A DNA stretch of 60,000 bases, taken from contig OX442319.1 in NCBI GenBank assembly GCA_949358305.1, positions 6,388,001-6,448,000 of the forward strand. The letters are read 5' to 3'. The DNA is from Strigamia acuminata (taxonomy: Eukaryota > Arthropoda > Chilopoda > Geophilomorpha > Linotaeniidae). Numbering within the stretch: position 1 is the stretch's first letter; the number at the start of each line of letters is the position of its first letter. Positions 22,185 through 33,040 of the stretch are shown piece by piece. The position numbers were made by a program, and so were the translations under genes. The notes beneath the pieces were generated by a model, which worked only from the letters and a program-made list of their open reading frames with translations, did no database searches and was not told where the DNA came from.

Positions 22185-22594
22185 TTAACCTTCCCATAGC
22201 CAAGCCTAGTTTCCACCATTGCTAGCTAAGGTCGGTCAAATCGGCCTTCTTTTAAAATGCTTCTGCGCATGTGCAGAATCACATTTTTCCTGGTGCAATC
22301 GCATTTTTCCTGGTAAAAGCACATGTTTTAGGACTAATTTTAATACGCCACCTAGTGCAAACAGATGGCAAAGCAGTGTACGGCGCTCCCATTAAGGGTG
22401 TTTTATGTTATAAATATTAAATTATCTTAATAATAATTGAAAAACTATTTGTATTTAGACATTATAAAATAAGAAAAAAAAGTTTTTGAGGAATACAACT
22501 TAACCTCATTAATTAATTATCAGAAAAAAAAGAATTACAGTGATTTTTCCCCTTCTGTAATTTTTTTGACCTACCATGGCTATGGGAAGGTTAA
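22185..22594. mobile_element. PiggyBac-like MITE with TTAA target duplication
   Basis: CCTTCCCATAGCCA at 22189 and TGGCTATGGGAAGG ending at 22590 are exact inverted repeats, and each is flanked outside by TTAA (22185-22188, 22591-22594). TTAA duplication with CC...GG ends is the piggyBac signature. There is no transposase in the 402 bp. Confidence 0.75.
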
Positions 22595-24385
22595 TGTTTT
22601 ACTATTTCTATGCTCTGATACTCTCGTGATTCTGTGGTCACGTGCTTTCGTCTTCATCACTTTTGCTTGACATGGTCGTCTTCTGGTGCTCGGGTTTGGT
22701 CGTACGTGCAGTGGTGTCTTTCTATGTTTCAAAATCGGGTTTGTTGTCATTTTTATTAGTCGAATTTATGCCCATTTTTCAAGCTACACCAGCTTGTGTT
22801 TGAAGAATCTCACCATTAATCGTTTTCATGCTGGTTTGAATTATTTTTTTAGCTCGAAAATGGCCGACTTTTATCACGTTTGCATCACATTCCGGTAGAA
22901 ATGGTTTTTGATTCAAAATAACTATTATTTAGAAATTAGCAGTTGCGTGTTTTAGGTTTTTAGGTTTTATGTAAGTGTCGAAAATTTTTAATTTTTTAAA
23001 AAATTATTATTTTGTATTATTGTTAGTAATGGCCGTCAACTTGTCGTTGCTGAAATTGCAAATGGCGACTGCTGTTTTCTCAGTTCGTTGGTTCTTTGCA
23101 CTTTGGATTTATCTTTAAAGTTTATCGCTTTGTTTTAAATATCAGTTCGTTTCTTAGAAGTCAGACGGCATGCTCGCAACATAATACGATTCTTTGTGAT
23201 GATTCTTGATACATTTTTTTTAAATCTTAAGTAATTATTTCTTTTTTCTATAATTCATCATGAAATAGCTAAGACGAAGCTCTGAAGCTAAAAAAACGGC
23301 AGCTCAATTATTTGTATCCAAAAATTGGCCTTTGCATTTTTATTTTTATTTTTTTGGTTTCGGTTGGAGAAGTTTGAGGCGTATTTAGACGATTGTTAGC
23401 CTGCAAACTGGTATTGATTTTTATCTCTTAAGATCAACCAAGTAACCCCTAACTTGTAAGTCGTGTGAAAATACTTGTTACACGGTTTCCCGCCGCTTGT
23501 TCGGGCTCATTGTCGACGGCTGTTTTTTACACATTGCTGGTACGGTGTTTTGTCCTTGAATTTTGCGACTTTGTTGATTTATGAGGGCAGCAAATCCAAA
23601 AATGAGAGCTCTGGTTGGTTCTGCTTTCAATTTGCAAAGTATTTTTATTTTGTTTAATTGAAATTTTATATTTGCTATTTGAGGTACTGTAAGACTGCAT
23701 TCCATAAATGATTGCAGCATTTACCAAGTGCCATATTATGCAAAAAGTATTGGTACTGCAAAAGTGCATTCCAAAAGGTGTAGCACACCTTTATTTTCTT
23801 GATTTAAAATTAACAATTGCTTTCTTGTGGTTTGAATCTCCTTAAATAACCTGGTTAACGCACTAATTTGTTTCCATCATTGCTTTTTCCCACATCTAAG
23901 CAATCGGTCATATGATTCTTCAAGTTCTTTCTGCTTAGACTAATTACTGTTTAAAAGTTGTCATTCGTAGACACAAGTTCATTAACTACATGTTTTTTCA
24001 ACTTAAATACAGTCACGTGGAAAATACTTGTTTCCTAAAATATAAAAAATTAAATAAGGAAAAAACAAAAATTACGTGCGAAACTGGGAATATCTTGTTT
24101 CCAATAACTTGATGAATTAATATGAGGAAAAAAACCCAACAATAGGTCTAATGTAGAACAATCTTGTTTCCAAACATAGAAAAAATTAAAGTAAATTGAT
24201 AGATGAATAATCCGAGATATTACTGTTATCCCAAATGATTTAAATATTTTAAGAAATAACAAATCGAAATGGCATACATTTAGAGGGATTAGTCAACAAA
24301 ATAAATTGAAGATAAAATAATAGAAAAGAGGAAAATAAAGATGGGTCAAACTAAAATAAAAAATACTAGTAGGGTACGGTCGATA
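22595..24385. other. Long stretch without a supported gene
   Basis: Apart from the hairpin at 23686-23725 I see only short, unsupported frames. It contains a TTTTTATTTTTA-rich tract and otherwise unique-looking sequence. Confidence 0.4.
23686..23725. repeat. TGTAAG-CATTTAC hairpin element
   Basis: ACTGTAAG, then CTGCA, a loop, TGCAG and CATTTACC: a copy of the recurring hairpin described in the findings. Confidence 0.45.
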
Positions 24386-24389
24386 TTTT

Positions 24390-24650
24390 CATCGGCACTT
24401 TCATTCATATCGGTACCGGTACTTTCATCGGAATTATCACTTTCGTTATTTTCCTTCTGTACCTTTTTCAGCTGAGAAACTCTAGCGCTTAATTTTTCTA
24501 CATTTTTTTCAAACTTGCATTGATTTCAACTTCTTTCATTAATTTGGCTTCCAACATGGCAAGTTTTGAAGTTGACACAATTTCCAGCTCGTAGCAGCTA
24601 TTATTGGCAGCTCTCATTTGAATTGTTGTAAAATTGTTGTCTTAGCTTTG
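24390..24650 (-). pseudogene. Coiled-coil/acidic-tail family member, broken
   Basis: The minus strand reads EVEINASLKK and, after a one-base slip in a run of seven A, continues VEKLSARVSQLKKVQKENNE followed by an Asp/Ser/Glu-rich tail. The same INASL-EKL-AR-S-LKK pattern occurs at 30954-31254. The homopolymer slip makes this copy a pseudogene or a sequencing artefact. Confidence 0.45.
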
Positions 24651-25133
24651 CACTTTATTTCCTCCTATTAAAATGGAAAAAATTAAGAAATTATGTCTAA
24701 AATATTCTTAAAACTACATTATTATTAGTCTAAAAAAATTTGCCAAATGAGATTTTTATAAATAAACAAAGTTAAACACAGAAGCTGATGCTTTGCTTGC
24801 ATTATTCAAGTTTCAAAAGAAACGCTATGGATATTTATTGAAACTGAAACTGAATACACAATATTAAGCTAAACATGAGTAGAATTAACGTGAACAAGAG
24901 GGGTCACAGATCCTCTGTAGCCCTAAATCATTAAGCTTGTTTTTGATCTTGACTAATGTGGGAAGTAGGTGATAAATATTAAGTAAATATACAATATTAA
25001 GGGGTTTCCTAAACAATTTATAAACCCCTGGATAAACTGAGCACATGATTTGTCTCAAGTCAGTTGAACCAAAAGAGCTCTGGTCAATTTCACATTTCTG
25101 ACATTTCTTCTGATAATTTAATAATACTTGTGT

Positions 25134-25170
25134 ATTGTAAGCCCACATTCTTCCATGAATGTGACATTTG
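25134..25170. repeat. TGTAAG-CATTT hairpin element
   Basis: ATTGTAAGC, CACATTC, loop, GAATGTG, then CATTTG. A second, poorer copy follows near 25182-25222. Confidence 0.5.
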
Positions 25171-25739
25171 TATGAATTTGTCTTGCATGATCACTTTCCT
25201 CCTCGAATGTGGCATTTACATTTTCTATTGTATTGCTATTCCCTAGGCATGAATGCATTTGGCTGGCATTGAATGCTGCTGTTTACAGCTAGTTTTTTTT
25301 AAAAATAATTTTGGTCACGATAAATTTCTTAAAAAGTACATTAGAGTGTCCATTATTTCTATTGGTCTTGCAAGATCGATTTCACACATTGCGGGTCAGT
25401 TAAAGTTGTTTGCTTTGGCTTCTTATTCGTGGTGGTTGAAATATTCAAATTAGTTGCAAAACGAGTACATCCCTTCGACCATTTAAAAATGGAGCTCAAA
25501 AACTGCCCATGGCCTGCATTCGACCAGTCGCAGGTGAAGAAACAGTTGACCGAGGCCTGGACAGTCTAGAAATGTGTAATTGACTTTTTCATCCGCTCCC
25601 ATTATTAGTACAGTAATTACGAAAAAAAAATTAAGAAAAAATGAAAAAATCAAAAACTGATAAAACTTCAGAGACTACAAAATGGATAAATAAAGAATAA
25701 ACGTAATTCCGGACAAATTATGGTAAATTAACACAAATT

Positions 25740-26150
25740 AAATCAATCTCTTTGAAAAAGAGATCTTTAGCTCTGTCATCGGTGTCATGACCGCTGCTTG
25801 TTTCAGAATTGCTACTGCTGCTTGTTTCAGAATTTTCACTGCTAGAGGAATCTTCAGAAATAGCTTTATTTTCGTACTGCTAAGCTGTGTAGTTAACCGT
25901 AAGACGGTAATTTCTAAAGCTGTTTTGATTTGATTTCCCTCCTCTACGTTAGCTTCTAAAGCTACAATTCCTGTGTGATCGACATTTCTCGGATATCATT
26001 TTGTAATCCCTGGATACATTCGCCATCCTGACCATTATGATCCACCGCCTGATCAGTCATACTTCTAAGCCGATCGTACTCTCGAGTAAATCGTCTGCGT
26101 ACAAAGGCATTAAGTCGGTTGAAGTATTCTAATTCTACTTTTAAAATAAA
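25740..26150 (-). pseudogene. Coiled-coil/acidic-tail family member
   Basis: The minus strand reads VELEYFNRLNAFVRRRF and a further charged helix to a stop near 25962. Beyond it lies LEANVEEGNQIKTALE, then, after a frame change, a Ser/Glu/Asp-rich tail (SEDSSSSENSETSSSSN). The acidic tail resembles those at 58600-58740 and 59448-59569. The family is unknown; the stop and frame change could also mark an unrecognised intron. Confidence 0.4.
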
Positions 26151-26246
26151 TAATAAAATAAAATAAAATAATAAATATAATAATAAAATAAAATAAAACA
26201 CTACAATCAGATGCAATAAAAACTGTTTTTATTAAATATTAAAAAC

Positions 26247-26345
26247 GCTGAACATGGAACACGCTGGCAACAAATTAAAAAAAATAAAAAAAACGCTGAA
26301 ACTGAAAACGCTGGCACTCAAAAACGCTGGCAACGCTGTGCACCG
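26247..26345. mobile_element. Isolated right end of a GCCAGCG-array element
   Basis: Contains AACGCTGGCA-type motifs and ends CGCTGTGCACC, closely matching the right end of element B (CGTCGTGCACC). No matching left end is found upstream. Confidence 0.6.
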
Positions 26346-26346
26346 A

Positions 26347-26393
26347 AAATATTAGAGAAAAAAAAATAAAGAAAATATATTAGAGAAAAAAAA
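26347..26393 (+). repeat. Left remnant of the A8-9TAAAGAAAATATTAGAG minisatellite
   Basis: Two units are visible here; the same array continues at 27516-27770 on the other side of element B. Confidence 0.85.
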
Positions 26394-27515
26394 GGTGGTT
26401 TTGCCAGCGTCGAAATTCGCCAGCTTCTCGTTTTTTAGCGTGAGTTTATTATTATTTCTATTATTATTTTCAATAATGTTTTGCCAGCTTCTGATGGTGC
26501 CAGCGTCTATTGTTGCCAGCGTCAGTAGGTCTTAGCGTATAATAAATTAAATAATAAAAAAAATAATAAGTAATAAAAAAATAATAATAATAATAATAAT
26601 ACTTTTATTGGATTTTGCCAGCGTTCTTAATTTCAGCGTCGCAACGACCTGATGCTCTCCTCGCAGGACCTCACCGCCAACGACTGCCAATGGCTGCTTG
26701 AGCTGGGCGCCGTGCGCAGGGACAAATGCCCCACCTCCATCTTCGCCATGTCGCCCGAAAACATGTCGTCCGAGGACTCGGACTACCACGACGGCGCGAG
26801 CGTGAGCGGGTGCGACGCGGGCGACGCCGCCTCCGTGCACTACGGGCTGCACAAGGGCCTCGACCGCTCGATGGTGCAGTCCGACTACGCGCTCACCACG
26901 TGGAGCAAGCTGAGGAAGGGCGGGGGCGGCGGCGTCGAGCGCGCGCCGCCCAACGTGGCGGGGACGAAGAGTCGCAGTCTGCCCAACTTGTTGCGCCAGT
27001 CGCTGAGCGCGTCGGAGATCGGCATGAGCCAGCTGAACGTGTCGTCCGACTCCGAGCAGTGCGTGCCCGTGTACGACGTGCAGCAGTCGAGCGTCTCGTC
27101 ACATTCCAGGTCGTCGCAGAGCAGCCAGTCGTTCTCACTCGTGCGTCTCTTCATCCAGCAGAAGAACAGTGGACAGAACAGTCTGGAGGAGTCCATCTCC
27201 TCGATCCAGTCGGACTGGTAACGTTTTCGCGACGTGTTACGTTAGCGTGTATGCGACGCGTACGTTACGCAAAAACGAACGCTGGCGGTCAAAACGCTGG
27301 CAAAGTGAGACGCTGGCAGAAAAAACGCTGGCACTATAAACGCTGGCAGTGTAGACGCTGGCAAGAACAAGGCTGGCAAAAAACTGAATATTAATTTATT
27401 TATTCATTTATTTAAAACGCTAAACAAGCAATAAGCTGGCAAAAAAAAAAAAAAATTGAACAAATGCTAAAAATATAGACGCTGGCAGCCTTAGACGCTG
27501 GCAACGTCGTGCACC
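26394..27515 (+). mobile_element. Element B: terminal GCCAGCGTC arrays with GC-rich cargo
   Basis: A 1122-bp insertion. The left end starts GGTGGTTTTGCCAGCGTCG and the right end finishes GACGCTGGCAACGTCGTGCACC. GCCAGCGTC-like motifs point inward on the left; the reverse complement ACGCTGGC occurs at least nine times on the right. Flanks are poly-A: eight A on the left and nine on the right. Excision of the element plus eight A restores the exact 9-A repeat unit, consistent with an 8-bp duplication. Cargo is a GC-rich open frame. Length, end sequence and duplication size parallel element A. Confidence 0.7.
26643..27221 (+). CDS. Captured GC-rich Ser-rich coding fragment in element B
   Basis: The frame is open from the array edge through an ATG at 26652 to a stop at 27221 (189 codons from the ATG). 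It is rich in Ser, with segments such as NDCQWLLELGAVRRDK, SSEDSDYHDGAS, KSRSLPNLLRQSLSASE and SFSLVRLFIQQK that look like a cytoplasmic, phosphorylatable tail. I do not recognise the parent gene. GC content is far above every other stretch of the window, with G/C in most third positions, so it seems copied from a different genomic context. The absence of introns and the sharp borders suggest a captured exon. Confidence 0.5.
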   Translation, partial: NDLMLSSQDLTANDCQWLLELGAVRRDKCPTSIFAMSPENMSSEDSDYHDGASVSGCDAGDAASVHYGLHKGLDRSMVQSDYALTTWSKLRKGGGGGVERAPPNVAGTKSRSLPNLLRQSLSASEIGMSQLNVSSDSEQCVPVYDVQQSSVSSHSRSSQSSQSFSLVRLFIQQKNSGQNSLEESISSIQSDW

Positions 27516-27770
27516 AAAAAAAAATAAAGAAAATATTAGAGAAAAAAAAATAAAGAAAATATTAGAGAAAAAAAAATAAAGAAAATATTAGAGAAAAAAA
27601 AATAAAGAAAATATTAGAGAAAAAAAAATAAAGAAAATATATTAGAGAAAAAAAAATAAAGAAAATATTAGAGAAAAAAAAATAAAGAAAATATTAGAGA
27701 AAAAAAAATAAAGAAAATATTAGAGAGAAAAAAAATAAAGAAAATATTAGAGAAATATTAGGATCAGTTA
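27516..27770 (+). repeat. 25-26-bp minisatellite (A9TAAAGAAAATATTAGAG)
   Basis: About nine or ten near-identical copies; element B is inserted in this array. Confidence 0.95.
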
Positions 27771-28385
27771 GTAGTTGATTTCTAGGTATCACTTAAGTAG
27801 TTGTTCCATGTGTTGTCTTTCGGCAGCTAGACAGAGTTCTGCACAACATTTGATTGAGTTCTATATAGCCACCTGGAATGTGGGTACAGGCCTCTCTGAT
27901 GTTAAGTTATTTGTATTGTTCTTCTGAACAGATTCAGGATGTGTGTATGTTAATAGACTGCACCATATACCAAACACCATGAACTGGTTGAACCATGAAC
28001 TGGTTGAGTCATGAACTAGCTGATCCATGATAGATCTTCTGGTGATTAAGTAATTCTGTAATTAAATAATTAAATATTGTAATTAAGTAAATAACACCAG
28101 TCTCTGCCAGTGCCAGTCTCTGAGAGCAGTTCATAAATGAGTGACTGCAATCAGAAATCATAATACACAATTGTAAACCAAGTTTTGTTGACATTTAAAT
28201 ATGTGAAAGACTTCTATCTAATTAATATTTTCTAATGTGGTCCTCCTGTCCTGTATGTGATGACAAAGGTGCAATACAACTTTCAAGGCATAAAAAGAAA
28301 AAACTAAGTGTTTAATCTTGAAATGAAATGAACTAACTACAGCACATCCACATTGGATGAGAGCCGAGGAGCAAGTGAACAAAAT
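27771..28385. other. Stretch without recognised content
   Basis: Short repeats such as TGAACTGGTTGA and GCCAGTCTCTG are visible, but no gene that I can support. Confidence 0.4.
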
Positions 28386-28389
28386 TCAC

Positions 28390-29254
28390 AAGACATGTGA
28401 CATGTGACGTAACCTAATGATATCACTGACACAACATAGATCTGATAAGTTCAGACTGTAAGTGGACCATGGGGCATTTAGACACCATTCACGATAAGGA
28501 ACAACACAGATAACGCACAGTTGATTAATGTAATCTTTATTGCAGTAGTCTAGGGGTTGCACATTCACCGTGTTATTGCCTAGATCGCTGAGTTGCCTTG
28601 CAGCAACCCACCCCAGTCCAACCGCTGACCACGTGATCATGGGCAGCATGGTCGCCTCATTGCAGACTTCCCAGTGATGTCGTCTCCTGTTGCGATTTTA
28701 ATCGCCATCATCTCCATCTTAGCGACTAGTCACTCTCGTTCTGTCTCTCTGTGGCCGGTTTTGCCCCAGAAGAGACCTTGCAGAATCCTCTGCCCTGATT
28801 GGCTGCAATCAGGTTGTTGCCAGTGGTCTGAAGACGGTGAATGACTGTACCCATTCTAGCATGAACTGAACGAGCCCTCAATTCGTGCCAGCGGGCCACT
28901 ACTAACTTAGCAACATATTTAGGGCAGGATACTTCAAATGCTCAAGCCCCGGAAAAAGAAATTTCTTAGGAAAATTGGTAATATTTTGGTAAACATGTCT
29001 GCGATTTCTCCCGACATGTATAATTCAAACCAACCAGCAAGGAACATGCTAAAAGGCAAATGGCAGCAATCTAAAAACCAGTAACAGCAGAATGTCAGGC
29101 AAAGTTTATTCCAACCACGTTGGATGGGTTGGGTGACTGCAAGACGACCCAACAACTTAGGTGATAACTCAGTGAACACGCAACTCCTAGACCACCGCAA
29201 TAAAGATATAATAATCCCAAACTGGTGATCCATAATTCCGATGCGCGACAGCAC
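28390..29254 (-). mobile_element. Copia-type retrotransposon 3' remnant
   Basis: On the minus strand a frame ending at 28934 contains FELYMSGEIADMFTKILP, matching the end of copia RNase H (pattern ELxYV-EExxADIFTKPLP). Just downstream a possible LTR starts TGTTGCTAAGTTAG near 28914 and contains GCAATAAAGATTAC as a polyadenylation signal. The rest of pol is absent or degraded. Confidence 0.5.
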
Positions 29255-29504
29255 CAGTCACACCAAGTAATGGTGCGGCATATTAGAATTACTCGTATGC
29301 GCAGTCATTCATGTTCATGATATTCATATGCACGACAGTTTGCCCCCAAAACTGTCAACGCCATTCGTTTTCCTACCCTTGGTTACCCCTAAATCCAAAT
29401 TTTGAGGGTGATGTGAGAAGTGGCCCGTAAAGTAAAATTATATCCAAACGTTTTTAATTTATCAAGTAATAATATCCTGGCGATGAAGGTATTTTGTAGT
29501 CAAG

Positions 29505-29592
29505 TCTACTGGTTAAGTCGCTTATCTACGATTCACTTGAGGTTACGCTGTCTCTATGTGGGTTCGAATTATTTCAGTAATAATAAATTAAA
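29505..29592 (+). other. tRNA-like sequence (A-box and B-box)
   Basis: TGGTTAAGTCG and, about 48 bp later, GGGTTCGAATT resemble the internal pol III promoter boxes of a tRNA gene. The acceptor stem does not close, so a tRNA pseudogene or SINE head is more likely than a working tRNA. Confidence 0.25.
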
Positions 29593-29599
29593 TGAGAAG

Positions 29600-30425
29600 T
29601 AGAGTATAAAAAAAATCAGTTTTGCCAATGTTTTTCATAAAAGTTGTCTTAATTTCATATTATTTTGCTTTAGTGGTGACTAGTCTTTCCATAGATGATT
29701 GAGTAAGGTGAAGTATAGCAATAATTTGTTTCACCTTTGATCTCCGTCACCAGAGTGCAACCAGCCACTCGTATAATTATTTTTTTTACACTTGGTTTCG
29801 AGATTAATTGATGTCACGTGATATCGGCTCGAAATTATTTTCTCAGCCAGCCATAGAAATGCCAGAAATGCTGGAGTACAATTAGAACCAACCAGTTCGA
29901 ATCCGTTTATTTATTTAACCAAAACGTGTTTTTTTTCTCTTCTAAATATGATCAAGATCGTTCCGAACATCCTCGACGATATCCGCGATCCAACAGCCGA
30001 TGGTAATGCCCGATCTGGATTTAATCGTCCAGCTTTGTGTTCGATGGATAAATTTTTTAGTCAAATATTGCCACTAGACTGCGCTTGTTACTATTTATTC
30101 TGTGGTGTCGAGGCTTTTCTCATTTCGGTACTTCCGGAAAATAGTCGCCATGAGTCGGCACATTGATTTGGGATGCCACGTATGCATGGCACGTCGTTAG
30201 CGATTAATTTGGTTTTAAGGGCTCCAATTCGGCAAATCCTTTGTAAAATTCACTTATGAACAGGTACAGTTGAATTAGAAACGCTCTTTTTATGTTATTG
30301 AATTTTCTTTGAACATTAGCGTCATTTTTTCACCGTTTGCAGAAAAAATTTCAATGGCCGAACTGTAAATTACGCGGTACATTTCATTACATTTTTGGTT
30401 CCATTGTGTTGTACGTGTATTATTT
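29600..30425. other. Stretch without a supported gene
   Basis: A short frame from 29948 (MIKIVPNILDDIRDP) runs to a GTAATG donor-like site near 30002 and could be a first exon, but no downstream exon is recognised. Confidence 0.3.
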
Positions 30426-30429
30426 TTGT

Positions 30430-30517
30430 ATTGTAAGACCACACTGCAGAAATAAGTGTGGCATTTACTTGAAATTATATTGTAAGACCACACTTGAGAA
30501 ATAAGTGTGGCATTTGT
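30430..30517. repeat. Two tandem TGTAAG-CATTT hairpin elements
   Basis: 30430-30468 has stem CCACACT/AGTGTGG and 30479-30517 has CCACACTT/AAGTGTGG. Both are preceded by ATTGTAAGA and followed by CATTT. A weaker third copy follows from about 30529. Confidence 0.6.
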
Positions 30518-30953
30518 ATGAATTTATATCGTAAGTTCACACTTTGGGAATGAGTGGAATTCACACGAACCTCCATTAATTGGACACTTTAATTTTATTT
30601 TATATAAAATTATTATTTTGTTGGGCCTCCTGTGGACTAGACAACGGCCAGCGAACATCTAGGCACCCACATTATTTTGCATGTATTTGATGCATTGTTG
30701 AATCTGAATGTGTATATCACTTGTCGATGCAATTGACCACAAATGTTAAATAGAATTTATTTAGGCTCTGGGAGTACAGTTTGAGCACTTTGTTTTATGT
30801 TTGAAGTAATTTAGTAGAGCTTCTTGTAAATCATTGTCAACCAGAAAAAATTAATAAACGCCCCGGCGTTAAATCGAGGCAGTACGGTACAAAAATCAAA
30901 GTTAGAAAGTGTAATTGCACTCAACTTTACTGTATTAATACAGCAAAGATAAA

Positions 30954-31254
30954 TCAATCAAATACAATAACGCAGTGGAGCCTAATCTGCCATGTGTCCC
31001 AGCAACAATTCGGCATCGCCATCCATAAATGGATGCGGTCAAGCAACATTGTGTTCGATTTTTTGCTTTGGCGTTCTTTTTTTACTGGGGTGAGGGTTGA
31101 TTTCTTGCTCCGCCGTCCTTTTTTTACTCGTGCCGGGGTTTTCACTCGTGTCGCCTCGTTATTTTCTTTCTTTTCCTTTTTTAGCTCAGAAAGTCTAGCT
31201 CTTAATTTTTCGATAGTTTTTTCCAAACTTGCATTGATTTTTCAAGGGAAATAG
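30954..31254 (-). CDS. Basic coiled-coil protein exon (coiled-coil/acidic-tail family)
   Basis: A minus-strand frame of up to about 95 codons begins with a heptad-rich coil (LEKTIEKLRARLSELKKEKK) and continues into a Lys/Arg/Ser-rich segment with two VKK-RRSKKS-like repeats. It ends at 30954. The coil is homologous to that of the copy at 24390, but the acidic tail is replaced by a basic one. A possible first exon lies upstream on the same strand at about 31416-31559 (MAAKGVVKIVNALSTAIEY), though I could not find a splice pair that joins the two in frame. Function unknown. Confidence 0.4.
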
Positions 31255-31688
31255 GACAAAATTAGGAAAAGTTAGGAGAAACTAAGGAAAAACCAACACA
31301 AATGAGGATGTAAACACAAAATAAATACAAGGTTAGGATTAGGGCTAAGTTTAGGGTTATTTAGCGAAGGAAACACAACAATTGGCATTCAACAAACAGG
31401 GAAAAGCGCGTATATTCAACTCGTGAAAACCTGGACCGTGACAAAACTAATATTTTCTTTAGTTTGCTTGTCTGTCTGAAGCGTATTTTGATTTCTAGTT
31501 GTCACATATTCAATTGCAGTTGATAGTGCGTTTACAATTTTAACAACGCCCTTTGCGGCCATCTTAGAATCAAGGTAAGCAGCACAGTATAGAGAAGAGA
31601 TAACGGATGTCTCTTTTCTGCTTACCACAGTATAGAGAAGAGACAGTAGGGCAATGTGAGTTAATCCCCGGCCTGTAGTTGGATCTGC

Positions 31689-31798
31689 AAAAAAAACAAA
31701 AAATGTGTTAATTAAAAAAATTAAAAAATGTGTTAATTAAAAAAATCAAAAAATGTGGTAATTAAAAAAATCAAAAAATGTGTTAATTAAAAAATTAA
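31689..31798 (+). repeat. Short 27-28-bp tandem array
   Basis: About four copies of a unit containing AAAAAATGTGTTAATTAA. Confidence 0.85.
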
Positions 31799-31858
31799 GT
31801 ACTTGGATGGGTGCCCTGCTGGGTATCCCAATCGTTTTCTCATCCTTGGCTGATTAGA

Positions 31859-32343
31859 TTAAGATACTGTTTCTATGTCTTTACCAAGTATCTGTGCAAA
31901 TGCAATGTTGGCTTCTTCAGAAAGTCGTCTCTCAGATCGCGACTTACAATGCCGAATCTCCAAGAACAGGCATCCTGCCAACAGGGCTATGGCCATGCTA
32001 AGTGTCACAAAAAAAATTATTTATCAAAAGTTAACTAACTTGAAAGTTAAACCCTAGGTAATTGTCTTACTCCTGACTTTGTACATATTTGTTTGGTAAT
32101 ATTTTGAAATGGTGCATAATGCTTCGTTAATGCTCTTGCCAGAAGCTCTCTGCACTGTGCTAGTTTCACCAAATCCAATTTGTATTTTGGGTGACATGCT
32201 ACCTAAAATGTCCACAACAGTATGTCACACAGTAGTTGTTGCAATACAATGTGAATAATCTGGTATTTATTTGAGGTTGAGAAAATGGCAAACATTTTGT
32301 TTGCACCGCCATTGGCGTCTAGGTTGCACTTGGGTTTCTTCAT
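31859..32343 (-). CDS. Small three-exon gene of unknown function
   Basis: Exons 32307-32343, 32071-32202 and 31859-31974 join in frame through GT-AG introns (285 nt, 94 codons plus stop). The predicted protein starts MKKPKCNLDANGG. It contains SGKSINEALCTISKYYQTN and a basic RHCKSRSERR stretch, and ends AFAQILGKDIETVS. The second donor (A|GTAAGA) is strong; the first (GTGCAA) is weak. I recognise no family. It sits tightly between two other small minus-strand genes, which supports a real gene cluster, but the model rests only on open frames and splice sites. Confidence 0.4.
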
Positions 32344-32784
32344 ACTACAACTCCTGACAAAAAGTACATTTAAAAAATATAAAATCATATAAAGTGTAGA
32401 AATATATGAGCAAAGTATATAAGTTATCAAATCAAATCATATATAAAATCATTTGTATAAACTTAAGTTCTTCTAAACTTTCTGTTTTCCTTCAACTACG
32501 AGGATACAGAAGATTAATAAGATTTGCTAAACACTAAAACGGCTGGAATTCCCCCTTACCTAGAACGGCTGAAACCGGTCTAACCATTCTAGTTTTAAAG
32601 CTGTTTGTTTTCTATTTCTATTCAAGTCTCATTACTGCCATACTGCGTAGCTGGTAAATTAATAAATACTGTGCGATGACTAACAAATGAGTAGATCCTG
32701 AAAGTGACCTATTTTTCTGAATTTGTTACTAGGCGTGTTCAATTTGGAAACAACAAGAAATCACTAAAAATAAAACTTAATGGC

Positions 32785-32791
32785 ATTTATT
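32785..32791 (-). terminator. Polyadenylation signal for the mini receptor gene
   Basis: TTTATT on the plus strand gives AATAAA about 250 bp after the stop codon at 33041. Confidence 0.4.
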
Positions 32792-33040
32792 TACATCATG
32801 TCATTAACAAATTACTAAAATTCAAATGGTTAAAAACTATGGAATCAATTCACGTTTTTAACAACCTCAAAATTTAGATTCAACAATTTTAACTGCAGTA
32901 AACAACAACATCGTCAAGTATAGTAACTTCTCTATTACAAAATGAAATGGCCCAGATGAAGTCTTCGTCAATAATTGATTTCGTGATGAAATGCTCCGAC
33001 ACTTTCCCTCCTTCCTTTTGCTTATTATGGAGACTGATTT

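Noticed and set aside
24885-25148. Frame with CQKCEIDQ and a later VYPGVYK segment, vaguely like a Polycomb RING C-terminal flank
   Set aside because: No RING motif and only a few matching residues; similarity is too weak to call.
26726-27394. Arg-rich 222-codon frame overlapping the element B cargo
   Set aside because: Shadow of the GC-rich Ser-rich frame; its composition follows from the third-position GC bias.
27516-27770. Regular array considered as a CRISPR-like structure
   Set aside because: Units are directly adjacent with no unique spacers, and the context is eukaryotic; it is a minisatellite.
29505-29592. Functional tRNA gene
   Set aside because: A- and B-box motifs are present but acceptor and anticodon stems do not fold convincingly.
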